DNA of 64,000 nucleotides from CAZKWG01 sp964615375. GTDB taxonomy: Bacteria; Myxococcota_A; UBA796; CAZKWG01. Where the stretch lies: contig CAZTOW010000044.1 in assembly GCA_964615375.1 (NCBI GenBank), positions 1 to 64,000 on the forward strand, given 5' to 3'. This document shows, piece after piece, positions 1 to 7,093 of this stretch. Numbering within the stretch: the first letter of the stretch is position 1; each line of letters starts with the position of its first letter. The position numbers and the translations under genes are program-made. The notes under the pieces were generated by a model. It worked only from the letters and a program-made list of their open reading frames with translations. It was not told the origin of the DNA and did not search any database.

Positions 1-10
1 TCACTCCTCC

Positions 11-43
11 CCTTCTCCCTCCGGGAGAAGGTGGCCGAAGGCC
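11..43. repeat. REP-like double-hairpin intergenic repeat
   Basis: Two adjacent perfect inverted repeats. The first has 9-bp arms (CCTTCTCCC at 11-19 and GGGAGAAGG at 23-31) around a 3-nt loop. The second has GGCC arms (33-36 and 40-43) around GAA. It is followed by GGATGAGGGGAG. From memory this layout resembles a widespread family of intergenic palindromes in GC-rich Gram-negative bacteria; I cannot confirm membership without a search. It lies at the window edge next to a hexanucleotide array. Confidence 0.6.
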
Positions 44-75
44 GGATGAGGGGAGCCTCGGAGGAATTTTCCGGC

Positions 76-313
76 ACCGATGCCGATACCGATGCCGATA
101 CCGATGCCGATGCCGATGCCGATACCGATGCCGATACCGATACCGATACCGATGCCGATACCGATACCGATGCCGATACCGATGCCGATGCCGATGCCGA
201 TACCGATGCCGATGCCGATGCCGATGCCGATGCCGATACCGATACCGATGCCGATACCGATACCGATACCGATACCGATACCGATACCGATACCGACACC
301 GATACCGATGCCG
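76..313. repeat. Hexanucleotide microsatellite (ACCGAT/GCCGAT)n
   Basis: About 39 head-to-tail copies of a 6-bp unit that alternates ACCGAT and GCCGAT, with one GAC variant near 297. Because the unit is a multiple of three and contains no stop codon, all six frames stay open, which produces spurious open frames reading Asp-Thr/Asp-Ala, Pro-Ile/Pro-Met or Gly-Ile. It ends about 55 bp upstream of the ureohydrolase start. The same type of unit encodes the Asp-Thr linker of the lipoprotein at 44809-45999, so this could be a relic of such a linker or a slippage-prone spacer. Confidence 0.9.
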
Positions 314-368
314 CCCCCACCCCCCTCTCCCGTCGGTTACATCCCTGGCCCCCCGCCCGGAGCCCGCC

Positions 369-1451
369 GTGCCCCTCGAGAGTCGCTACCCCTTCGATCC
401 CGACGCCGCGAGCACCCCCGGCTCCGGCGTCTTCGGCCTCCTCACCACCCCTGAGGAGAGTCGGGTGATCCTGGTCCCAGCGCCCTTCGACGCGACGACC
501 TCCTACCGGCGAGGGACGGCGGGCGGGCCGGCGGCGATCCTGGAGGCCAGCCGGCAGGTGGACGTCTTCGACCTGATGGCCGGGCGGATCTACGAGCTCG
601 GCGTGGCCATGCTGGACGAGGACCCGGAGATCGCCACCTGGAACGAGGAGGCCCGCGCCTTCGCCGACCCGGTCATCGAGGCGGGCGGGGTCTTCCCCGA
701 CCGGCCGGACCTGATCCTGGCCGCCGACGCGGTCAACCTCCGCTCCCAGTGGATGAACGCCCGCGTCCGCGAGCTCGTGGACGGCTGGCTCGAGCAGGGA
801 CGGCTGGTGGGCCTGGTGGGCGGCGATCACTCGACCCCCTTCGGCGCCATCCAGGCCCACGCGGCGCGCTTCCCCGGGCTCGGCGTGCTGCACCTCGACG
901 CCCACGCCGACCTGCGGGTGGCCTACGAGGGCTTCACCTGGTCGCACGCCAGCATCATGCACAATGTCCTCCAGCACATCCCCGGCGTCTCCCGCCTGGT
1001 TCAGGTGGGCCTGCGCGATCTGTGCGAGCAGGAGTGGAGACAGATACAGTCCGATGAGCGCATCGTCGCCTTCGTGGACCCCTGGCTCCAGGCGCAGCGG
1101 CACGCGGGCCGCCCCTGGGCCGAGCTCGCCCGGCAGGTGGTGGACCAGCTCCCCCAGCAGGTCTACGTCTCCTTCGACATCGACGCCCTGGATCCGACCC
1201 TCTGCCCGCACACCGGCACCCCGGTCCCCGGCGGGCTCTCGTTTGGCGAGGCCGTGTCCCTGCTGGAGGGCGTGGTCGCCTCGGGCCGGCGGATCGTCGG
1301 CTTCGATCTCAACGAGGTCGCCCCGGGCCCGGAGGGGGATGAGTGGGACGCCAACGTCGGCGCCCGCATGCTCTACCGGATGATCGGCCTCGCGCTCCGC
1401 AGCCAGGGAGATCTCTCCGCGCTGGAGCACGGGCCCCGCCTCAGGCTATAG
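369..1451 (+). CDS. Agmatinase/arginase-family ureohydrolase
   Basis: Predicted Mn2+-dependent ureohydrolase of 360 residues, cleaving a guanidino group to urea; agmatine is the likeliest substrate but arginine or another guanidine cannot be excluded. All metal-ligand motifs are present: GGDHS (151-155, His154), DAHAD (Asp177, His179, Asp181) and SFDIDALDP (Asp270, Asp272). The start is GTG; the protein is about 50 residues longer than typical agmatinases, mostly through its N-terminus and C-terminal tail. It stands alone downstream of the repeat array. An AdoMet decarboxylase (61010) and a spermidine-synthase-like protein (25240) in the window fit a polyamine role, though neither is adjacent. 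Confidence 0.88.
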   Translation: MPLESRYPFDPDAASTPGSGVFGLLTTPEESRVILVPAPFDATTSYRRGTAGGPAAILEASRQVDVFDLMAGRIYELGVAMLDEDPEIATWNEEARAFADPVIEAGGVFPDRPDLILAADAVNLRSQWMNARVRELVDGWLEQGRLVGLVGGDHSTPFGAIQAHAARFPGLGVLHLDAHADLRVAYEGFTWSHASIMHNVLQHIPGVSRLVQVGLRDLCEQEWRQIQSDERIVAFVDPWLQAQRHAGRPWAELARQVVDQLPQQVYVSFDIDALDPTLCPHTGTPVPGGLSFGEAVSLLEGVVASGRRIVGFDLNEVAPGPEGDEWDANVGARMLYRMIGLALRSQGDLSALEHGPRLRL

Positions 1452-1471
1452 TGTCCCGCTGGAGGTCCCCC

Positions 1472-2731
1472 ATGCTCCTCGCCCTGCTCCTCGCCTGCAC
1501 CCCCGATCCCGAGACCGAGAAGCCCGACAAGCAGAAGCCCGAGGAGCAAGCCGACGACACGGGCTCCGACGACACGGGCTCCGACGACACCGGCGTCGCC
1601 CCCACGAAGGCCCGCTGGAACTTCCTGGTCTTCATGAACGGTGACAACGATCTGGAGACCTACGTCACCCACGATCTGAACGAGCTCGAGCTCGGCGGCT
1701 CCAGCGAGGGCGTCAACGTGCTCGTGCAGGCCGACCGCACCCCCGGCTACGCCGACGACGACGGGGACTGGGAGGGCAGCCGCCGCTACTTCATCAGCCC
1801 CGACGAGGATCTGGAGAACGTCGTCTCCGAGGTGGTCGAGGACCTGGGCGAGGTCGACATGGGCGATCCGACGGTCCTGGCCGAGTTCGTCCTCTGGGCG
1901 GAGGAGAACTACCCCGCCGAGCGCACCGCGCTGGTCCTGTGGGATCACGGCGACGGCTGGGCGTTCACCGGCAGCCCCGCCCGCGGCGCCGTGAGCTGGG
2001 ACGAGACCTCCGGCAACGATCTGTCCATCGCCGAGGGCGAACTGGCCAGCGCGCTCCAGACCATCGAGGACGCTCGCGGCGCGCCCCTCGACGTCATCGC
2101 CTTCGACGCCTGCAACATGGCCTCCTGGGAGGTCGCCCACGCGCTGTCGGACTACGGCTCCTACATGGTCGCCAGCGAGGCCACCGTGGGCGGCGAGGGC
2201 CTGCAGTACGGCCCCGCGCTGAAGATGCTCGCGAACGCCGAGGACGACTCCCCGGCCGCGCTGGCGAAGAACCTGGCCACCAAGGCCGTCGAGCAGGGCG
2301 GCGAGTGGACCTACTCCGCCGCGGACCTCACCCAGATGGCGGCGCTCAGCGCGGCCCTCGACGAGCTCGCCGGGCTGCTGCTGGAGCGCGAGGGCGGCGT
2401 CGACTGGTTCCTGGAGACCCGCTCCGAGGCCCGCGCCGTGGACAACTACTACCATGACTGGTACGTGGACCTCGTCGATCTGATCGCGCTGGCCTCCGCG
2501 TCGGAGGACCCGGACATCGCCGCCGCCGCCCTGGCGGTGGAGCAGGCCATCCCCGCGGTCGTCATCAGCAACAACTCCAACGAGCCGCTCACCTGGGTCG
2601 GCGGGCTGACCATCCACACCGACATCGAGTGGACGGACTACCTGGAGATCTACGCCGACGGCGAGGGCGCCACCTGGGCCCAGGACACCCGGTGGGACGA
2701 GCTGCTGCTGAGCGGCGCCGGGATGCTCTGA
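1472..2731 (+). CDS. Clostripain-family (C11) cysteine peptidase, lipoprotein
   Basis: Predicted surface or periplasmic cysteine endopeptidase of the C11 (clostripain/gingipain clan) family, 419 residues. The start at 1472 is chosen because it gives a lipoprotein signal ending LLLAC (Cys9); the frame is open further upstream but that part overlaps the ureohydrolase. A low-complexity linker with three SDDTG-type repeats (about 32-45) follows. The catalytic dyad is visible as His159 in WDHGDGW and Cys214 in FDACNMA. The C11 family usually cleaves after Arg or Lys; specificity here is not readable. It begins 20 bp after the ureohydrolase stop. Confidence 0.88.
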   Translation: MLLALLLACTPDPETEKPDKQKPEEQADDTGSDDTGSDDTGVAPTKARWNFLVFMNGDNDLETYVTHDLNELELGGSSEGVNVLVQADRTPGYADDDGDWEGSRRYFISPDEDLENVVSEVVEDLGEVDMGDPTVLAEFVLWAEENYPAERTALVLWDHGDGWAFTGSPARGAVSWDETSGNDLSIAEGELASALQTIEDARGAPLDVIAFDACNMASWEVAHALSDYGSYMVASEATVGGEGLQYGPALKMLANAEDDSPAALAKNLATKAVEQGGEWTYSAADLTQMAALSAALDELAGLLLEREGGVDWFLETRSEARAVDNYYHDWYVDLVDLIALASASEDPDIAAAALAVEQAIPAVVISNNSNEPLTWVGGLTIHTDIEWTDYLEIYADGEGATWAQDTRWDELLLSGAGML

Positions 2732-2734
2732 GCG

Positions 2735-3817
2735 TCAGCTGAGCAGGCGCCAGGTCCGCCGACCGGGCGCCGGCTCCACCGCGAAGGCCAGCTCCAGGCG
2801 CTCGGGGGCAGGGGAGGGGAGCGGCAGATCGAGGCCGCGCCCCATGCCCTGCCGGAGGGGGAAGGCGAAGGACTCCCCGCCCGGGTCCGCGGGCAGGGAG
2901 CCCGCCTTGCCCCGCACCCAGAGCCGCAGCGGGGGCGTGTCTCCAAAGCCTGTGTTGCGCACCACCACCCGGACGCGCGCGCTCTCGACGCGCAGGGGCT
3001 CCAGGGTGGAGAGCGCCCCCAGCGGCGCCTGGTAGTCGAACTTCGCCAGGAAGAAGCCGACCAGCGGGCCGCGGGCCTTGTGGTAGCCGGCCGCGTGCGC
3101 GCTCTCCTGAGGCTCGCGCGCCCCGCTGAAGTCATAGTCGATGGTCTGTTCACAACTGGGGGCGTTGGGCTCGAACACGTACAGACGGCAGCTCTCGGCG
3201 CCCCAGGGGCCGGGGCTCTCGTAGCCCGTGACCAGCACCTGGTGGTTGGCCATGGGGTTCGGGGTCGTGCCCAGGATGGCGAGGGGGCAGACCTCGTTGG
3301 CGTCGATTCGCCGCCGGATGTCCTGGAAGGCGGCGCGCGAGCGCTCCCGCGCCCAGGCCCGCCCGGGGGCCCCCAGGCTCAGGGCCACGGCCATGGTCAG
3401 CAGGGTCTCCGCCGCCACCCCGTCGCGCAGGCTGTCCATCAGGCGTCGCCACAGCAGCTCGCGCAGGGCCCGCTCCTCGGCGCCGGCCCAGCCCGGGTTG
3501 CGCGGCCCCTCGGGGAAGGCGCCCCGCGGCGGGAGCACCGAGCGCCGGAAGCAGTCCGCCGCCCCCAGCGTCATCCCCCCGCACAGGCCCACCGGGCCCG
3601 GATCGAAGCGCGAGAGCACGCGCTCGGTCAGCCAGGCGTCCAGCCGACCCCGCGGCACCGGGAGCTCCCCCAGCGTGCCGAAGCTGAGCAGCCTCGGCAC
3701 GGCGCCCAGGGCCGCTCGCATCACGTCCAGGAGCTGCGACCAGTCTCCCGGACGCATCTCCCAGAGGTTCAGGAAGGCGTAGCCGTCGATGTCGTGAACG
3801 AAGCTGGTCCGGGGCAA
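2735..3817 (-). CDS. Putative papain-like cysteine hydrolase (CGGM family), function unknown
   Basis: 360-residue cytoplasmic-looking protein with no signal peptide. Three blocks suggest a papain-type catalytic triad: GLCGGM (Cys79), NHQVLVTGYE (His192) and FEPNAP (Asn218); the order Cys-His-Asn is that of papain-like peptidases. I know similar CGGM/NHQV proteins only as uncharacterised. The C-terminal third (about 250-360) looks like a beta-sandwich or Ig-like extension. The start is TTG, with GGAGG 4 nt upstream. It lies 24 bp downstream of rsgA on the same strand, so the two are probably co-transcribed. Triad assignment is inference. Confidence 0.55.
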   Translation of the reverse strand: MPRTSFVHDIDGYAFLNLWEMRPGDWSQLLDVMRAALGAVPRLLSFGTLGELPVPRGRLDAWLTERVLSRFDPGPVGLCGGMTLGAADCFRRSVLPPRGAFPEGPRNPGWAGAEERALRELLWRRLMDSLRDGVAAETLLTMAVALSLGAPGRAWARERSRAAFQDIRRRIDANEVCPLAILGTTPNPMANHQVLVTGYESPGPWGAESCRLYVFEPNAPSCEQTIDYDFSGAREPQESAHAAGYHKARGPLVGFFLAKFDYQAPLGALSTLEPLRVESARVRVVVRNTGFGDTPPLRLWVRGKAGSLPADPGGESFAFPLRQGMGRGLDLPLPSPAPERLELAFAVEPAPGRRTWRLLS

Positions 3818-3841
3818 GGGACCTCCGGACCAGCCTCTAAC

Positions 3842-4882
3842 TCACCACCGATCCTTCTTGGCGGATCTGACCCGGTGGGCGAACTCCCGGGCCGCCCGGC
3901 GCTGCTCGGCCACGCTCACGCGGGCCTCCTGCCAGGCGGCCTCGCGCTGCAGCTTGCGGTGGCTCTCCAGGCGGCGCGCGTCGAGCTCGCCCTCCAGGAT
4001 CGCCTCCTCCACCGCGCAGCCGGGCTCGCCCTGGTGCTGGCAGTCCCGGTAGCGGCAGCGCGCCGCGAGCAGGTCGATGTCCTCGAAGGTCTCTCCGAGG
4101 CCGTCGCCGCTCCACAGCGCGAGCTCCCGCATCCCGGGCGTGTCGACCAGGATCCCCTGCCCGTCGGGGAGCAGGTGCAGCGAGCGGGTGGTGGTCCGGT
4201 GCTGGCCCTGGTCGTCGCCCTGGCGCACGGCGCGGGTGTCCTGCTGGTCCACGCCCAACAGCGCGTTGACCAGCGTGGACTTGCCCACCCCGGAGCTGCC
4301 CACCAGGCCCACGGTGATCCCGGGGCCCAGCAGCGCGCGCAGGTCGTCCAGGCCCTCGCGGTACAGCACGCTCGCCGCGATCACGGGCGCGCCGCCGGCC
4401 ACGCGCTCCAGCTCGGAGAGGTGGCGGTGCACCTTGTCCGGCGCCAGATCGGCCTTGCTCAGCACCAGCACCGGCTCGATGTGGCCGGCGCGCACCGAGG
4501 CCAGGTAGCGCTCCGCCCGCGCCAGGCTGAAGTCCTGGTTCAGCGAGGTCAGGACGAAGACCCGGTCCAGGTTGGTGGCGACGATCTGGCGCTCGGTGCG
4601 CCGGCCCGCCGCCTGGCGCTCGAGCCAGCTCCGGCGCGGCAGCAGGGCGCGGATTCGCACCAGATCGGAGCCCGCGACCGGCTCCACGAGCAGCCAGTCG
4701 CCCACGCGGGGCGGCTCGAGGCCGTGGGTCAGCGCGTGGCGCAGGCCGAAGGCGCCCAGCAGATCGACGCGCCCGCGGTGCTCGGCCGAGACGCGCGCGG
4801 GGAGGAGGTGGGAGGGGTGGGAGGAAGCGTGAGACGCGAACCAGTCGCTCCAGCCGAGCGAACGGAGGTCAGGAGAATTCAC
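3842..4882 (-). CDS. rsgA: Ribosome small-subunit-dependent GTPase RsgA
   Basis: Circularly permuted GTPase that helps late 30S subunit maturation. 346 residues with an N-terminal OB-fold, then permuted G motifs: SKAD (142-145, the G4 position, normally NKxD), GSSGVGKS (195-202, P-loop) and DTPG (247-250). The C-terminal zinc finger is complete (Cys276, Cys281, His283, Cys289). The start is GTG with no strong Shine-Dalgarno; a TGTAACA half-site sits directly upstream. It is the first gene of a probable two-gene unit with the CGGM protein. Confidence 0.93.
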   Translation of the reverse strand: MNSPDLRSLGWSDWFASHASSHPSHLLPARVSAEHRGRVDLLGAFGLRHALTHGLEPPRVGDWLLVEPVAGSDLVRIRALLPRRSWLERQAAGRRTERQIVATNLDRVFVLTSLNQDFSLARAERYLASVRAGHIEPVLVLSKADLAPDKVHRHLSELERVAGGAPVIAASVLYREGLDDLRALLGPGITVGLVGSSGVGKSTLVNALLGVDQQDTRAVRQGDDQGQHRTTTRSLHLLPDGQGILVDTPGMRELALWSGDGLGETFEDIDLLAARCRYRDCQHQGEPGCAVEEAILEGELDARRLESHRKLQREAAWQEARVSVAEQRRAAREFAHRVRSAKKDRW

Positions 4883-5142
4883 GGTGTTACAGCCCTGATA
4901 CAGGCCGATCCGAAGATCGGCGGAGCCCTCGTTGACGAAGGCAGGAGACCCGGCCTGGTCTCAGGTCGGGTCGGCGGCTGGGGGCTGCTCGCGCGTCCGG
5001 CTAGCGCGCGACCCCAGCGCAGGAGAGGTGCCGGCGACCGACAATGGCGGCGTTGGTCATGGCCTTCGTCATCGGGCACCTCCGCGTCAGGGGTTGAAGA
5101 TGTTCTCAGGATAACAGGGACGCCGGGGGAGCGTCCACAGGA

Positions 5143-5427
5143 TCACAGGCAGACGGACTCTTCCGCGCCGGAGTCCTGGCCCTCCAGCGCCATGCAGCTC
5201 TGCTGGCCCGAGCAGTCCTCGTCGGCCGAGCAGTCCTCCACGCAGACCCGCGAGCCCGCCACCGCGCCGCAGCGCAGCTCCCCGCAGTCCGCGTCCGACT
5301 TGCAGGTGTAGCCGGAGCAGACGCCCTTGAGGCAGATCCCGCCCTCCAGGCAGCGCTCGGAGCTGTTGCAGGTCTCCCCCGGGCCGCGGACGCAGCCCAG
5401 CAGCAGGAGCAGGGTGATCAGGCGCAT
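5143..5427 (-). CDS. Small Cys-rich lipoprotein
   Basis: 94-residue exported protein with lipobox LLLLGC (Cys12) followed by about a dozen cysteines in patterns such as CxxxExCLxGGxC and CxSDADC. These resemble the short disulphide-rich modules common in myxobacterial surface proteins. No enzymatic motif is visible. It starts 8 bp after the stop of the von Willebrand A lipoprotein, so it is very likely the second gene of that sigma-54-driven operon. Confidence 0.75.
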   Translation of the reverse strand: MRLITLLLLLGCVRGPGETCNSSERCLEGGICLKGVCSGYTCKSDADCGELRCGAVAGSRVCVEDCSADEDCSGQQSCMALEGQDSGAEESVCL

Positions 5428-5435
5428 GGTGGACC

Positions 5436-6899
5436 TCAGTACGCGTAGGTGTCGGCGGCCATGCAGCGATCGCCGCCCACAGTGACGTTGTCGCCCAGCG
5501 CGGTCGTCAGCGCGCTCAGCTCGCTCAGTTCCGCGTCGTCCAGCGCCGTCGCCACCTCGGCGATCCGCGCGCTGGCCTCCGTGATCTGGCCGAGCGCCTC
5601 CTCCTGGTAGAGCTCTCCCGCGCAGTAGCGCGAGCCCGCCAGGAGGGCCAGGTACCCGTCGACCAGCACGCCCATCTTGAAGACGCCCAGGTCGTCCGCG
5701 GCCACGCTGGAGCTGGTGTAGGCCGTCCCGCCCTCCCAGCTCGCGCTGAGGCTCGCGTTGACCGGCTCGCCGTCCACCGGCAGATAGTCCATCTCCAGGG
5801 TCGCGATCTCGCCGCTCTCCGGCAGGCTCTCGCCCGCGGGTGCCACCAGGGTCGCGCCCATGCCGCCGTCGCGCGCGCTCAGGAAGAGGGTGCTGGCGCC
5901 CAGCTCCACGTCCGCCCCGTCCAGCGGCACGCCGTAGCCCTCCAGGAAGGAGAGCCCGCCCGCCGGGCTCAGGTGGACGCGCAGGTCATAGGCCACAGGC
6001 GAGACCAGGAAGGCGAACTCGTCCACGAAGACCGTGTTCGCGTCGTCCTCGTCGGCCAGGAAGTGGTAGTTCCCGCCCCGCGTCTTGGAGATGGCGTCGG
6101 CCAGCTCGGTGCCCATGTCGTAGCCCACGCCGATCATCGTCACGCCGATGCCCGCCTCACCATAGTACGCGGTCATCCCGACGAAGCTGTCCACCCCGGT
6201 CGCGCCCATGTTGGGCTGGGCGTCGGTGAAGACCATCACGCGGTCCTCCACCCCGCTGGCCCCGGCCCCCGGCGCGACCTGAGCGTAGGCGGCCGTGAGC
6301 CCGGCCTCCACGCTGGTGCTGCCGTTGATGTCGAGGCCGTCGATGGCGCGCATCATCTTCTCGCGCCCGTCCTCGTCCATCACCGTCATCGACCGCTCGA
6401 CCTGCGCGTCGCTCCCGAACGCGATGAGCGCCATCTCGTCGCCCGCGTCGAGCTGCTCCACCAGGAGGCGCAGCGCGGTCTTCACCAGCTCGATCTTGTC
6501 TCCCTCCATGGATCCGCTCACGTCCACCGTGGCCGCGAGCCGCAGCGGCTGGCGCTCGAAGGGATCATCCTCGTACTTCGTGCCGAATCCGAGCTGAAAC
6601 AGGAGCTGCTGGCCCGATCCGTCCACCGGGTCGATGAGGGCCGCGGCGCCGCGGGGACAGAGCACGTCAGCGCAGTCTTCGCCGCTCACCGGGAGGTCGT
6701 GCTCGCTGAACAGCCCCTCGGAGGTGAACATCTCCTCGTTGGGGATGAGGCCCTTCTCGATCATCTCCCGGGCGTAGGCGATGTCCTCCGAGCCGCCGGC
6801 CGAGATGCCCGCGCCTTGGAGGGAGGAGACCATGTTGGACTCTCCCAGGCAGGCGGAGAGGAGCGAGAGCGGGAGGAGCATGAGGCGAGCGCGGCGCAT
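5436..6899 (-). CDS. von Willebrand factor A domain lipoprotein
   Basis: 487-residue surface protein. The start at 6899 gives a signal ending LLSAC (Cys17), preceded by a GGAGA ribosome site 6 nt away. The VWA domain begins near residue 120 with a complete MIDAS DxSxS (DVSGS, 126-130), then a Thr-containing GSTS segment and an FTDAQPN segment, so divalent metal binding is expected. The C-terminal half has no recognisable domain. VWA domains mediate protein-protein or surface interactions; the ligand is unknown. Expression is predicted to depend on sigma-54 (see 6937-6953). Confidence 0.85.
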   Translation of the reverse strand: MRRARLMLLPLSLLSACLGESNMVSSLQGAGISAGGSEDIAYAREMIEKGLIPNEEMFTSEGLFSEHDLPVSGEDCADVLCPRGAAALIDPVDGSGQQLLFQLGFGTKYEDDPFERQPLRLAATVDVSGSMEGDKIELVKTALRLLVEQLDAGDEMALIAFGSDAQVERSMTVMDEDGREKMMRAIDGLDINGSTSVEAGLTAAYAQVAPGAGASGVEDRVMVFTDAQPNMGATGVDSFVGMTAYYGEAGIGVTMIGVGYDMGTELADAISKTRGGNYHFLADEDDANTVFVDEFAFLVSPVAYDLRVHLSPAGGLSFLEGYGVPLDGADVELGASTLFLSARDGGMGATLVAPAGESLPESGEIATLEMDYLPVDGEPVNASLSASWEGGTAYTSSSVAADDLGVFKMGVLVDGYLALLAGSRYCAGELYQEEALGQITEASARIAEVATALDDAELSELSALTTALGDNVTVGGDRCMAADTYAY

Positions 6900-6936
6900 G
6901 GCGTTCTCCAGGGCGAGGGGTGCGGATGGAGACAAT

Positions 6937-6953
6937 TGCAAACAGCGTGCCAA
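6937..6953 (-). promoter_or_regulatory. Sigma-54 (RpoN) promoter of the VWA lipoprotein operon
   Basis: On the minus strand the sequence reads TTGGCACG-N4-TTGCA, an exact match to the canonical -24/-12 element (YTGGCACG-N4-TTGCW). It lies about 38 bp upstream of the ATG at 6899, which leaves a leader of roughly 25-30 nt containing the ribosome site. A sigma-54 promoter implies an enhancer-binding activator; the sequence GTGTAACATCGGTACAAC, 40 bp further upstream, is a possible activator site. Confidence 0.8.
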
Positions 6954-7093
6954 CGCGAGCTGGCTGGCCACGAGTGGATGTTGTACCGATGTTACACGAG
7001 ATCGGAGGCGCATGCGCGGCCCATCGCAGGACAGGCACCGCGACATGGCTGTCACGGCTCCCCCGAGCTACCTTTGCCCACCTGGGGGTGAAC

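Noticed and set aside
31..468. Open frames through the hexanucleotide array encoding Asp-Ala/Asp-Thr or Pro-Ile/Pro-Met repeats
   Set aside because: The repeat has no stop in any frame; downstream parts overlap the ureohydrolase out of frame and there is no signal peptide or ribosome site.
5001..5072. 23-codon minus-strand ORF with GGAGG upstream (starts MTKAMTNAAIV)
   Set aside because: Ribosome site is good but the peptide is short, has no recognisable feature and no clear operon partner; not enough support to annotate.
3080..5311. Long plus-strand frame (743 codons) across rsgA and neighbours
   Set aside because: Antisense shadow of high-GC genes with low-complexity Arg/Gly/Ala composition; rsgA on the other strand has complete motifs.
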